Shown: positions 44,990 to 53,935, numbered from the stretch's first letter. The stretch is DNA of 64,000 nucleotides from an uncultured Lachnospiraceae bacterium (GCA_947626435.1 CANQSB010000018.1:1-64000); one strand, 5' to 3'. Numbers and translations: made by a program. The notes: a model not told the origin generated them from the letters alone.

Positions 44990-45407
44990 AAACGCTGTTA
45001 CATGGCTGGAAATGGCAAATGATGCCTTAGATAAATTCAAACAGAATAATACAGATGTAAGGTGGGTTAGAGCCGCCTGCAATCATTATCAGCAGTCTGC
45101 GAAATTTTTTGTTAAAGGGCTTTTGGAAATATTGGGTGAAGAATATGAAAAAGGTCATGACTTGGAGAATAATGCGGAAAAACTTATAAGCTTAATAAAC
45201 GCAAATGATGGCGAAACATGGGATTCATTAAAGCATATAGTTGATGATTTACAGTATTTATCAGATAAATCAGGCATAATAATAAAATGGGAACAAAGAC
45301 CAAGGTATAATGGTGAAAATTTTACATTTAAGGAGAAAACAATATTAGAAACAAAAGAACATATAGATAATATAGATTTCGTTGTAAAGAAATTGAAAAT
45401 ATTATAA
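44973..45407 (+). CDS. HEPN domain protein, partner of the MNT gene
   Basis: All-helical HEPN protein of 144 residues. The segment ACNHYQQSAKFFVKGLLEILGEEYEKGHDL matches the common HEPN helix pair (QQ..K..K..L ... HDL). The sequence RAACNH gives an R-x4-H spacing, but at a helix position where non-nuclease HEPN proteins of the COG2250 type have AxxxQQ, so RNase activity is uncertain. GGAGA lies upstream and the start overlaps the MNT stop by 17 nt, so the two are coupled. Confidence 0.78.
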   Translation: MSAMLENAVTWLEMANDALDKFKQNNTDVRWVRAACNHYQQSAKFFVKGLLEILGEEYEKGHDLENNAEKLISLINANDGETWDSLKHIVDDLQYLSDKSGIIIKWEQRPRYNGENFTFKEKTILETKEHIDNIDFVVKKLKIL

Positions 45408-45434
45408 ACTACATTAGAAAAAATATTATAGGTA

Positions 45435-45463
45435 TTGACATACTTGCATAATTGGTGTATAAG
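45435..45463 (+). promoter_or_regulatory. Promoter upstream of gntR operon
   Basis: TTGACA at 45435-45440 and TATAAG at 45458-45463 with a 17-nt spacer. A hairpin only about 35-60 nt downstream (45503-45528) lies between this promoter and the regulator gene, so the first transcript may be short. Confidence 0.7.
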
Positions 45464-45502
45464 TTAATCATATAGTTTGAGGTGGGACAATGTTTTTTAT
45501 GC

Positions 45503-45528
45503 AATGGCTGTGAACATGCACAGCCATT
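45503..45528 (+). terminator. Hairpin between promoter and gntR
   Basis: AATGGCTGTG and CACAGCCATT form a perfect 10-bp stem with a 6-nt loop, followed by AGTTTTA. It may be a weak terminator or attenuator, or the 3' end of a short RNA. Confidence 0.55.
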
Positions 45529-45540
45529 AGTTTTATCCAT

Positions 45541-45565
45541 ACTGTATTAAATGTATTAATACAGT
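45541..45565. promoter_or_regulatory. Perfect inverted-repeat operator candidate for GntR/YtrA regulator
   Basis: ACTGTATTAA (45541-45550) and TTAATACAGT (45556-45565) are perfect 10-bp arms with a 5-bp spacer. It lies 76 bp before the gntR start, as expected for an autoregulating YtrA-type repressor. Confidence 0.65.
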
Positions 45566-45641
45566 TAAACAACATTCAAAACATATGGCATATAAAAATG
45601 ATGCCACCGGTATTACAGAAGGCAGGGAGGTGACAAACGGC

Positions 45642-46022
45642 ATGATTTTAATAGACTACAAGGACAGACGACCGATTTACGAGCAGGTGATAGAGAAGCT
45701 GCAGCAGATGATACTGTGCGGGGCGTTGGAGCCGCATTCGCCGATGCCCTCAGTCAGGAATCTTGCAATGGAGCTGTCGCTCAATCCAAACACTATACAG
45801 CGGGCGTATCAGGCTTTGGAACATACGGGTTATATATATACGATAAAAGGCAAGGGGAGTTTCGTGAGCGAGCTGTCCGCCGCAGCCGACAACAAGCGGC
45901 GCGAGATAGAGGGCGAGTTGCAAAAAAGCATAGACAAGGCAATGCTTTCAGGTATCACGGCTGACGAGCTGCGACAGATGGTGGAAAGATGCATAACGGC
46001 ATCGGAAAGGGAAAAATTATGA
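45642..46022 (+). CDS. GntR-family regulator, YtrA subfamily
   Basis: Transcriptional repressor with an N-terminal winged helix (IYEQVIEKLQQMILCGALEP, SVRNLAMELSLNPNTIQRAYQALEHTG, IKGKGSFVSE) and a short C-terminal dimerisation tail, the YtrA layout. Start ATG 45642 follows GGGAGGTG, giving 126 residues, the subfamily's usual size; the frame is open to 45585. It overlaps the ABC ATPase start by 4 nt, so it probably controls the ABC operon in response to a wall-active or other small ligand. Confidence 0.9.
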   Translation: MILIDYKDRRPIYEQVIEKLQQMILCGALEPHSPMPSVRNLAMELSLNPNTIQRAYQALEHTGYIYTIKGKGSFVSELSAAADNKRREIEGELQKSIDKAMLSGITADELRQMVERCITASEREKL

Positions 46023-46921
46023 TAACGGCAACAAATATAAATAAATCTTTTGGCAGCATAGAGGCTGTCAGAGACATTTCGGTAAATATAAAAAATGGGG
46101 AGGTCTTTGGACTGATTGGCACGAACGGCGCGGGAAAAAGCACGTTTCTGCGTATGTTGAGCGGCGTGTTAAAGCCCGACAGCGGCACTATCACGATAGA
46201 CGATAAGCCTGTATATGAAAATCCTGCTGCCAAGAGCGAAGTGTTTTACATTTCGGACGACCAGTATTTTCTGCCAAACGCCACACCTGCGGACATGGCG
46301 AAGTTTTACAGCGATTATTATGTGGGTTTTGATATGGTGCGATTTTATGATATGCTTGCCAAATTCAGTCTTGATAAAAGGCGAAAAATAAATACATTTT
46401 CAAAGGGTATGAAAAAGCAGCTTTCGGTAATCCTCGGCATATGCGCAAACACTAAGTATATGCTTTGCGACGAAACATTTGATGGTCTTGACCCTGTGAT
46501 GCGCCAGGCGGTAAAGAGTATATTTGCGGGAGAGCTTACGAGCCGCGACTTTACGCCTGTCATAGCCTCGCACAATTTAAGAGAGCTTGAAGACATCTGC
46601 GACTGCGTGGGCATACTTCATCAGGGCGGAGTGCTTATGCAGAAAGACTTGGAGGAGATGAAACTCAATATCCATACAGTACAATGCGTGCTCAAAAACC
46701 CTGATGACGAAAAGCAGCTTGTACAGCTTTTAAATATAGTAAAATCAGAAAAGCGAGGGTCGTTAAATCTTATTACGGTAAGAGGCAAAAGGGACGAGAT
46801 AATGCAGATGGTCAATTCATTTGAGCCTGTTTTTGCGGAAATCCTTCCGCTTTCACTAGAGGAAATATTTATAAGCGAAACGGAGGTAGTCGGATATGAC
46901 ATCAAAAAACTTATTTTTTAA
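46019..46921 (+). CDS. ABC transporter ATP-binding protein (YtrB-like)
   Basis: ATPase of an ABC-2-type exporter. The 300-residue protein has Walker A GTNGAGKSTF (about residues 37-46), a signature-like region FSKGMKKQLSVILGI, where the usual LSGG core is replaced by FSKGMKK, Walker B YMLCDETFDGLDP and the switch His in SHNLRELED. Such signature variants are common in this YtrB/BcrA branch. ATGA overlap with gntR; it overlaps the permease start by 26 nt. Confidence 0.9.
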   Translation: MITATNINKSFGSIEAVRDISVNIKNGEVFGLIGTNGAGKSTFLRMLSGVLKPDSGTITIDDKPVYENPAAKSEVFYISDDQYFLPNATPADMAKFYSDYYVGFDMVRFYDMLAKFSLDKRRKINTFSKGMKKQLSVILGICANTKYMLCDETFDGLDPVMRQAVKSIFAGELTSRDFTPVIASHNLRELEDICDCVGILHQGGVLMQKDLEEMKLNIHTVQCVLKNPDDEKQLVQLLNIVKSEKRGSLNLITVRGKRDEIMQMVNSFEPVFAEILPLSLEEIFISETEVVGYDIKKLIF

Positions 46922-49052
46922 TCTTATTAAGCAGGACTGGAAAAAGAGGATATGGTGTCCGATAATCATATTTATAGTGTACTTTATAGCGATGGATGTG
47001 AGCCTGCTTATGCGGCTTGACACGATGAAGCAGTATTCTGACAGGTATTCATATACGCCCGCCATTTTCCTTGAGCATTATTTCTTTGGCAGCAGCGTTG
47101 AGGGAGCGATAGTCGGCGGCTGCCTGACGGCGATATTATGCGCGGTAAGCGGTTTTTGCTGGCTGCACTCAAGGACACAGGTAGATGCGTATAACAGCAT
47201 GCCCGTAAAACGCACAACGATGTTTGCCTCAAGATTTCTATCGGGAATACTGCAGTTTTTAGCGCCGTTCGCGCTTAATATCGCCATATGCCTGCTTATT
47301 GGGGCTGCAAACGGCATTTTTACGGTGCAGGCGCTTGCAAATGCGGTATGTTACGCCTTTTATACGCTGCTTTGCTTTTTGACGGTGTACAGTGTGACAG
47401 TAATGGCGGTGAGCCTTACGGGAAATATAATAATAAGCCTGATTGCCGTTGGCGTGCTGCTTTCCTACAGCGTCATTATATTCATCATCAAGGAGAGCCT
47501 TTTCAATGAATTTTTTATGACATGCATTTCAATGGGCGAGCAAAAAGTGTACAGCTTTTCACCGCTGGGGCTTATCGGGCGGCTTATGAACGCGGTTAAT
47601 GACGCAAAAATTTCATATAGAGCGGTGGAAGTAAGCTATAAGGCATTTAACTATGGCGCGCTTGGCAGTTTTGTACTGCCATTTATCCTACAGGCATTTA
47701 GCTATGGCGCGCTGAGCTTTGTGTTTTATGTGAAAAGACCGTCTGAGGCGGCGGGCAGGGCGATTGCCTTTAGGCGTGCCGAGCCTGTGATTAAGACGCT
47801 TATAGTCATTCCTGCGTCACTGCTGATAGGCTTATGCTTTATGGAGATTATAGAAGGGTCATTTGGCTGGTTTGTGTTTGGCACGGTTTTATGCTTTGTG
47901 ATTATGTCTGCCATAATGGAGATAATTTTCCACTTTGACATAAGGGCAGCGTTTAATAATAAAAAACATATGTTATTCAACGCGGCATGTACGGCGCTTA
48001 TCGTAATAATTTTCAGGTATGACGTGCTGGGCTACGATACCTATGTGCCGCTTGACACACAGCTTGAGGGCTGCGCCGTTTCCATTGACGGGCTTTTAGG
48101 TTATGATTACCGGGACGAAGACGGGCATTATACAAGCGCTCGTGAATACAGGCTGAAAAATGTTGACCTGAAAAATAATGCCGCCGTTATGGAGCTTGCA
48201 AGAAAAGCTGCCGCCCAAAAGCTGCAGGTCAAAGACAGCAGTGATTTTGACACATACGAGATGTATGAGGAGTATGCAAGGGAGAGTGAATTTCATAGCA
48301 TAGTGCTGGGCTATAAGCTTGCGCGCGGAAAGACAATTTACAGGCAGTACATCATAGACTTAAATGATGCCGACACGCACAGGCTTTTGAGTGAGGTATT
48401 TGCGGACGAGGAGTATAAGCTTGGCATTACGCCGATTTTCAATGAAGATATTTCAAACGTGGATAGAGTGACATATTTATCAAATTTATTTTACAATATT
48501 GAGATGGATCTGGACGAGGAGCATCGCAGGCAGCTTATTGAAGCATACAGGCAGGACTATATGCAGCTTACGCTTGACGACATAATGAACACAATGCCGA
48601 TAGGGAAGTTGGGCTTTGGAATTGGGACGGAACACCTTGTAGATGTAGAATACAGTTGGATGACACCATATTACGAAGATGAATATAGGCAAAACTATCC
48701 TGTATATCCTCAGTTTACCAATACGATATCGCTTGCAAAATCATACGGCTTTGATTACAACAAAGAGCTTGATGTGGAAAATGTGGAATATATTGAGGTG
48801 TCGGGCTATAAATCTACAACTCAGGGTGATGGCGCAGACGCTCAGACGGATAGTCTCACGATTACGTACACTGACAAGGAACAGATCAGGCAGATTTCCG
48901 AAGCGCTGACGGACAGCTCGCTTGCCCATTGGTCTTATGAGTATAATTCATATATTTATAATGACAAATGTTCGGCAGTGATACCGAATTATAATTCATA
49001 CTACTTTATAAAAGACGAAACGCCTGAGTTTGTCGTGGAGGATTTTAAATAA
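46896..49052 (+). CDS. ABC transporter permease with large soluble C-terminal domain
   Basis: Integral membrane partner of the ATPase. The 718-residue protein has about eight to ten helices in residues 18-390 (for example IIIFIVYFIAMDVSLLM, FLAPFALNIAICLLIGAAN, LIVIIFRYDVLGYD), then about 310 hydrophilic residues rich in Tyr, Asp and Glu (DYRDEDGHYTSAREYRLKN, YTDKEQIRQISEALTD). The large C-terminal part is likely extracytoplasmic. GGAGG precedes ATG 46896 inside the ATPase gene. Substrate unknown. Confidence 0.82.
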   Translation: MTSKNLFFNLIKQDWKKRIWCPIIIFIVYFIAMDVSLLMRLDTMKQYSDRYSYTPAIFLEHYFFGSSVEGAIVGGCLTAILCAVSGFCWLHSRTQVDAYNSMPVKRTTMFASRFLSGILQFLAPFALNIAICLLIGAANGIFTVQALANAVCYAFYTLLCFLTVYSVTVMAVSLTGNIIISLIAVGVLLSYSVIIFIIKESLFNEFFMTCISMGEQKVYSFSPLGLIGRLMNAVNDAKISYRAVEVSYKAFNYGALGSFVLPFILQAFSYGALSFVFYVKRPSEAAGRAIAFRRAEPVIKTLIVIPASLLIGLCFMEIIEGSFGWFVFGTVLCFVIMSAIMEIIFHFDIRAAFNNKKHMLFNAACTALIVIIFRYDVLGYDTYVPLDTQLEGCAVSIDGLLGYDYRDEDGHYTSAREYRLKNVDLKNNAAVMELARKAAAQKLQVKDSSDFDTYEMYEEYARESEFHSIVLGYKLARGKTIYRQYIIDLNDADTHRLLSEVFADEEYKLGITPIFNEDISNVDRVTYLSNLFYNIEMDLDEEHRRQLIEAYRQDYMQLTLDDIMNTMPIGKLGFGIGTEHLVDVEYSWMTPYYEDEYRQNYPVYPQFTNTISLAKSYGFDYNKELDVENVEYIEVSGYKSTTQGDGADAQTDSLTITYTDKEQIRQISEALTDSSLAHWSYEYNSYIYNDKCSAVIPNYNSYYFIKDETPEFVVEDFK

Positions 49053-49072
49053 AAAATAATATTGAAAAAATA

Positions 49073-49101
49073 TTAACAAATAGATTTTGTTGTGATAAAA
49101 T
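49073..49101 (+). promoter_or_regulatory. Promoter for lactonase gene
   Basis: TTAACA at 49073-49078 and TAAAAT at 49096-49101 with a 17-nt spacer; start site near 49108, about 40 nt before the ATG, with AGGAGG between. Confidence 0.6.
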
Positions 49102-49147
49102 TACAGGTATAAGTTTAAGCTATCTATTTTTTAGGAGGAAATGTATC

Positions 49148-50200
49148 ATGGCAAAGTCAAAGTGTGTCGCTTATGTGTCGACTTACACAATGGGCGACAA
49201 TCATGGGATAAGAATATATGACGTTGATGTTGAGAAAGGCAGGCTTTCAGAAAAATCAAAGGTAGAGATAACCAATTCATCATATGTCACAATCACGCAC
49301 AACGGCAGATTTTTGTACTCGATTACAGATTTTGGAGTAGAAAGCTTTAAGATTCTTCCTGACGGCAATCTGGAGCTTGTAAACGCCGCTTCAATCAACG
49401 GCATGAGGGGCTGTTATTTATCTACGGACTACAGCGACAAATACTTGTTCTGCGCGGGCTATCATGACGGCAAAATTACGGTACTCAGGCTTGATTCAGA
49501 AACAGGTGCGGTAGGCGCCATCACTGACGAACTGTTTCACAGGGGGCTTGGCAGCGTGGCGGAGAGGAGTTTCCGCCCGCATATAAGCTGCGTAAAGATG
49601 ACGCGCGACAACAAATATCTGTGCGCGGCAGACCTCGGGATAGATTATGTCAATGTGTACCGCTTAGACCACACGCGCGGCACATTGAAGCAGGTGGACA
49701 TTATCCGATGTGATTTGGAATCCGCGCCGAGACATTTGAAATTTTCCGAGGACGGGCGCTTTATGTATGTCATAAGCGAGCTGAAAAACTGCATAGATGT
49801 TTACCATTACCATGAAGAGAACAATATGCCGTTTTTTGACCTGATACAGACAGTCCCTACGACAGAGAAATACGAGGAGCAGGGCGTGGCGGCGAGCGCG
49901 CTCAATATATCTAATGACGGCAAATATATTCTTGCGTCAAATGCGGGTGAAAACAGTGTCGCTCTGTTTGAAATAAATGAGGAGAGCGGTGAGCTTACAA
50001 AGCTGTTTTGTCTGCCTGTAAGCGGAGAGTACCCCAAGGATGCGACGCTGTTTCCGGATAATAAACATATAGTATCGTTAAACCACGAAACAAATACAAT
50101 GACTTTCTTTACTGTGGATTATGAAAACAAGTGCATGGTTATGAACGGAAAAGAAATGAAAATAATGCAGGCAAACTGTATTATCTTCCACGAGTTATAA
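49148..50200 (+). CDS. Lactonase-family beta-propeller protein (6-phosphogluconolactonase-like)
   Basis: Seven-bladed beta-propeller of the lactonase (Pgl/YkgB) family, which hydrolyses 6-phosphogluconolactone in characterised members. The 350-residue sequence shows the repeated blade pattern (YVSTYTMGDNHGIRIYDVD, FRPHISCVKMTRDNKYLCAADLG, APRHLKFSEDGRFMYVISEL, NISNDGKYILASNAGENSV, YPKDATLFPDNKHIVSLNHE). Start ATG 49148 follows AGGAGGAAA. Single-gene unit with its own promoter, ending at a long hairpin at 50260. Real substrate not proven. Confidence 0.85.
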   Translation: MAKSKCVAYVSTYTMGDNHGIRIYDVDVEKGRLSEKSKVEITNSSYVTITHNGRFLYSITDFGVESFKILPDGNLELVNAASINGMRGCYLSTDYSDKYLFCAGYHDGKITVLRLDSETGAVGAITDELFHRGLGSVAERSFRPHISCVKMTRDNKYLCAADLGIDYVNVYRLDHTRGTLKQVDIIRCDLESAPRHLKFSEDGRFMYVISELKNCIDVYHYHEENNMPFFDLIQTVPTTEKYEEQGVAASALNISNDGKYILASNAGENSVALFEINEESGELTKLFCLPVSGEYPKDATLFPDNKHIVSLNHETNTMTFFTVDYENKCMVMNGKEMKIMQANCIIFHEL

Positions 50201-50259
50201 TTATAATGAAACAATGCTCATTATATGTTACGGTTTTATATTGTCATAAAATGAAAAAT

Positions 50260-50361
50260 GGGACTGTCGCAATAAGGATTAAGCATACAAGATATAGTAT
50301 GATATTTAAGCTAATGATACTATATTTCGCTTTTATGTTCCTTGGTGCGACAGCCCTTTTT
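50260..50361. repeat. MITE-like long imperfect hairpin between lactonase gene and aroC
   Basis: Ends are GGGACTGTCGCAATAAGG and, in reverse complement, GGGCTGTCGCACCAAGG; the centre pairs GATATAGTATGAT with ATGATACTATAT. The whole roughly 100 bp folds back on itself and ends in a T-run on the plus strand, so it can terminate both converging transcripts. The terminal motif looks like transposon ends, but no transposase is near. Confidence 0.65.
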
Positions 50362-50385
50362 TGTTTTAATATTTTTGCACTGGGC

Positions 50386-51483
50386 TTATGAGTAAAATTC
50401 TTTGATTCTGTCCATGCGTGATGTCATATTTTGAAGAAGCAAGTCAAGTACTGTGACAGCCGTCATAGCTTCTACGACGACAACAGCTCTCGGAACAATA
50501 ATTGGGTCATGCCGTCCTTTAATCTGCACAGTTATATTTTCCCCTGCGCGGTTTACAGTTTCCTGCTGCTGAAAGATAGAGGGTGTTGGCTTAAAATACG
50601 CCCGCAAAATAATATCTGAGCCGTCGCTAATGCCTCCAAGAATGCCTCCCGCATGATTCGTTGCCTTGACTATTTGATTATCCTTCATTCTGAAAGCGTC
50701 GTTATTTTCGGAGCCGTTCATGCGTGATGCCGCACACCCGTCGCCTATTTCAAATGCTTTTACGGCGCCTATCGACATTATGGCTTTTCCGAGATTGGCA
50801 TCCAGTTTTTCAAATACAGGTTCGCCTATGCCCGCGGGAAGTCCCTTTACTATGCATGAAACAACTCCGCCTGCTGAGTCGAGCTTTTCCATGCAGGCTT
50901 TAAGGTAAGCTTCCGCCTTTTCGTTGGCTTCACTGTCAGGCATTCCGGTTTGGTTTCGGCGTGCCTCCGCGATATCAAAATTTTTCATGGATATGCTTAT
51001 GTCGCCTATCGCTTCGGTATAAGCGGTGACGGTAATGCCGAGCTCCGCAAGCAGCTTTTCGGCAATCGCGCCCGCCGCCACGCGCCCTATGGTTTCGCGC
51101 CCTGACGAACGACCGCCTCCTCTATAATCGCGGAAGCCATATTTTTGGTCAAATGTATAATCAGCATGTCCCGGACGGTAATAAGAAGCTATTTCACTGT
51201 AGTCGGCTGAACGCTGTGAAGTATTTCTCACAAGCATTGCGATAGGGGTGCCGGTCGTGCGTCCTTCAAAAATGCCTGATAAAATTTCAACGCTGTCTGA
51301 TTCCCTGCGCTGTGTGGCAAATTGTGAAGTTCCCGGTTTTCTTCTGTCGAGGAGTTTCTGTATATCGCTTTCGTCAAGCTCCAAACCCGCAGGGCATCCG
51401 TCAACCACGACGCCAATCGCTTCGCCATGAGATTCTCCCCAGGTGGTTATTTTAAAAATATTGCCAAATGTTGAACCTGCCAT
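50386..51483 (-). CDS. aroC: Chorismate synthase
   Basis: Final shikimate-pathway step, flavin-dependent removal of phosphate from EPSP to give chorismate. The 365-residue protein begins AGSTFGNIFKITTWGESHGEAIG and has RPGHADYTFDQKYGFRDYRGGGRSSGRET, NHAGGILGGISDGSDI and GRHDPIIVPRAVVVVEAM. AGGAAGG precedes the ATG on the minus strand. Its own promoter lies upstream at 51520-51548. Confidence 0.96.
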   Translation of the reverse strand: MAGSTFGNIFKITTWGESHGEAIGVVVDGCPAGLELDESDIQKLLDRRKPGTSQFATQRRESDSVEILSGIFEGRTTGTPIAMLVRNTSQRSADYSEIASYYRPGHADYTFDQKYGFRDYRGGGRSSGRETIGRVAAGAIAEKLLAELGITVTAYTEAIGDISISMKNFDIAEARRNQTGMPDSEANEKAEAYLKACMEKLDSAGGVVSCIVKGLPAGIGEPVFEKLDANLGKAIMSIGAVKAFEIGDGCAASRMNGSENNDAFRMKDNQIVKATNHAGGILGGISDGSDIILRAYFKPTPSIFQQQETVNRAGENITVQIKGRHDPIIVPRAVVVVEAMTAVTVLDLLLQNMTSRMDRIKEFYS

Positions 51484-51519
51484 AATTAAAAATGCCTTCC
51501 TTTCAATTTATATTAAGCT

Positions 51520-51548
51520 ATACTATCAAAATAACTCTTAAAAATCAA
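51520..51548 (-). promoter_or_regulatory. Promoter for aroC
   Basis: On the minus strand TTGATT (51548-51543) and TAGTAT (51525-51520) are separated by 17 nt, about 37 nt before the aroC start. The rest of the 270-bp divergent gap 51484-51753 is AT-rich; I found no convincing promoter for the plus-strand VanY gene. Confidence 0.55.
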
Positions 51549-51753
51549 GCTTTTTGAAATTTTTTGCATTTTTTTTGCGTTTTATAGTGCAAAACGGAAA
51601 ATGTTGTGTTATATTATATAGGGAGTGGGTTTATTTTATATTTTTTTAATATTTCATATAACTATACTTTTTAATATTTAGGCTGTTAAGTTAGGGTAGA
51701 TTTTTTCCGATATTAATATAATCCGGGCTATATGGCATGGGGGTTTTTGTAAT

Positions 51754-52791
51754 ATGAGAAATACATGGAAGGATAAGCTCGTACATAAAATGCATATGCA
51801 GATTAAGCGGCATAGATTTTTAAAGCTGCCACTGCTTGTATGCATTATATTTATTACGATATTTTATAATATAATCAGTTATTTTGCCGGCAATACCAAG
51901 CGTTTCGCAAGCATTATGGCAATCGTATTGTTTTTCTTTGCAAGCAGCAGCTTTGCGTATTTATCACCGGAAGCTCAGGAGCTTGCGCTTATGACGGAGG
52001 ATTGGGCGGATATCCGGGAAAGCTATGAATATGTGCCGACTGTATTCAATATTCCCGCGACGGAGGTTATTGACGATGATGATGTGATTGCGGGGTATGA
52101 CAACCGCGAGCTTGATGTTTCCGCGGACGAGATAGACAAATATTCGCTTGATGATATTGTCGCGGCGAATGAGGCAATTAAAGAAACCGGCGTTTCATAT
52201 CAGACCTCCACATCAAAGCTTTCAAAGGACGACTGGCAGCTTGTACTTGTCAATAAGCAGCATCCTGTACCGGATGACTATACATTTACGCTTGGCACAA
52301 TCAAGGGTAGCATGAAATGCGATGTGAGGATTATAGACGACCTTACAAAGATGATGCAGGCGGCAAAGAGCGACGGCATCGATTTAAAAATCTGCTCGCC
52401 ATACAGGGATTACAACAGGCAGACGGTATTGTTCAACCGCAAAATTGACTATTATATGGAGAAAGGCTATTCATATCTTGACGCATACAAAATCGCGTCC
52501 ATGACAGTCACTGTGCCTGGCGCGAGTGAGCATCAGATTGGGCTTGCGCTTGATATAGTAAGCTCTAAATACTCGGCGCTTGAGATAGGTTTCGGCGAAA
52601 CCGAGGCGGGCATATGGCTCAGAGAACATTGTGATGAATACGGTTTCATTCTTCGCTATCCTTTGGGCAAGGAATATATTACGGGTATCCAGTATGAGCC
52701 GTGGCATTTCAGGTATGTGGGCAGGGAAGCGGCGCATAGCATCATAGAAAACGACATTACACTGGAGGAATTTTTGGATAACTTAGATTGA
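51754..52791 (+). CDS. VanY-type D-alanyl-D-alanine carboxypeptidase (peptidase M15B)
   Basis: Zinc peptidase acting on peptidoglycan stem termini. The 345-residue protein has two hydrophobic segments near the N-terminus (LKLPLLVCIIFITIFYNIISYFAG at about 28-51 is split over two lines of helix; the second is FASIMAIVLFFFASSSFAYL), then a linker and the catalytic domain with zinc ligands in GASEHQIGLALDI and the catalytic and ligand segment EPWHFRYVG. It lies 13 nt before tgt. It need not imply vancomycin resistance; no other van gene is present. Confidence 0.87.
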   Translation: MRNTWKDKLVHKMHMQIKRHRFLKLPLLVCIIFITIFYNIISYFAGNTKRFASIMAIVLFFFASSSFAYLSPEAQELALMTEDWADIRESYEYVPTVFNIPATEVIDDDDVIAGYDNRELDVSADEIDKYSLDDIVAANEAIKETGVSYQTSTSKLSKDDWQLVLVNKQHPVPDDYTFTLGTIKGSMKCDVRIIDDLTKMMQAAKSDGIDLKICSPYRDYNRQTVLFNRKIDYYMEKGYSYLDAYKIASMTVTVPGASEHQIGLALDIVSSKYSALEIGFGETEAGIWLREHCDEYGFILRYPLGKEYITGIQYEPWHFRYVGREAAHSIIENDITLEEFLDNLD

Positions 52792-52804
52792 GAAAGAAAA
52801 GCTT

Positions 52805-53935
52805 ATGGAATATAAATTATTAAAGCAGGAAGGACGTGCTAAACGCGCGCAGGTCACTACTGTGCATGGCACGATACAGACGCCTGTATTTATGAACGTG
52901 GGTACGGTTGCGGCTATAAAGGGCGCGGTATCTACGGCTGATTTGGAGGAGATAGGCACCCAGGTAGAGCTTTCAAACACTTATCATCTTCATGTCAGGA
53001 CGGGTGACGAGACGATTAAAAAACTTGGTGGACTTCATCGGTTTATGGCTTGGAATAAGCCAATCCTTACGGATTCAGGCGGATTTCAGGTCTTTTCTTT
53101 GGCAGGACTTCGCCGCATAAAGGAAGAGGGCGTTTACTTTAATTCTCACATAGATGGCAGGAAGATTTTTATGGGACCGGAAGAAAGTATGCGTATCCAG
53201 TCAAACCTTGCGTCTACTATAGCGATGGCATTTGACGAGTGCCCGCCAAGTAAGGCGGAGCGTGATTATGTCCAAAAGTCCGTAGAGCGCACGACACGTT
53301 GGCTTGAGCGCTGCAAAAATGAGATGAAGCGCCTCAATACGCTTGACGACACTATAAATAAAGAACAATTGCTTTTTGGCATTAATCAGGGGGCAGTATA
53401 TTCTGACATAAGGATAGAACATGCAAAGCGCATATCAGAAATGGATTTGGATGGTTATGCTGTAGGCGGGCTGGCTGTCGGAGAGACTCATGAGGAGATG
53501 TACCATATCCTTGACGAGACAGTGCCGTATCTACCAAAGGATAAGCCTACATATCTTATGGGAGTAGGTACGCCTGCAAATATTCTTGAAGCTGTGGAAA
53601 GAGGCGTTGACTTTTTTGACTGCGTATATCCTTCAAGAAATGGGCGGCATGGACATCTTTACACTAATCATGGCAAGATAAATCTGTTTAATTCGAAATA
53701 TGAGCTGGACGACCGTCCGATAGAAGAGGGCTGCCAGTGTCCTACCTGTAAAAGATATTCGCGCGCTTATATACGCCATCTTTTGAAAGCGAAGGAAATG
53801 CTCGGCATGAGGCTTTGCGTACTTCACAATCTCTATTTTTACAATACGATGATGACGGAAATACGGGATGCTTTGGATGCGGGAGAATTTGCCGCATACA
53901 AAAAGCGAAAGCTTGACTGCATGAGCGGAGAATAA
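52805..53935 (+). CDS. tgt: Queuine tRNA-ribosyltransferase
   Basis: Exchanges guanine 34 for preQ1 in tRNAs with GUN anticodons. The 376-residue protein has the active-site segments LTDSGGFQVFSL (catalytic Asp), FDECPPSKAERDY, GGLAVGETHEEMYHIL, the second Asp in FDCVYPSRNGRHG, and the zinc ligands CQCPTCKRYSRAYIRHL with a later His. It follows VanY by 13 nt and precedes yajC, the usual tgt-yajC order. Confidence 0.96.
   Translation: MEYKLLKQEGRAKRAQVTTVHGTIQTPVFMNVGTVAAIKGAVSTADLEEIGTQVELSNTYHLHVRTGDETIKKLGGLHRFMAWNKPILTDSGGFQVFSLAGLRRIKEEGVYFNSHIDGRKIFMGPEESMRIQSNLASTIAMAFDECPPSKAERDYVQKSVERTTRWLERCKNEMKRLNTLDDTINKEQLLFGINQGAVYSDIRIEHAKRISEMDLDGYAVGGLAVGETHEEMYHILDETVPYLPKDKPTYLMGVGTPANILEAVERGVDFFDCVYPSRNGRHGHLYTNHGKINLFNSKYELDDRPIEEGCQCPTCKRYSRAYIRHLLKAKEMLGMRLCVLHNLYFYNTMMTEIRDALDAGEFAAYKKRKLDCMSGE

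Noticed and set aside
50131-50391. 86-codon ORF overlapping the end of the lactonase gene
   Set aside because: It overlaps the lactonase gene in another frame and its second half is the long hairpin at 50260-50361; no ribosome site. Treated as chance.
51754-52791. VanY as part of a glycopeptide-resistance cluster
   Set aside because: No vanS/R, vanH, vanA/B or vanX genes nearby; chromosomal VanY-type peptidases are common in Clostridia.
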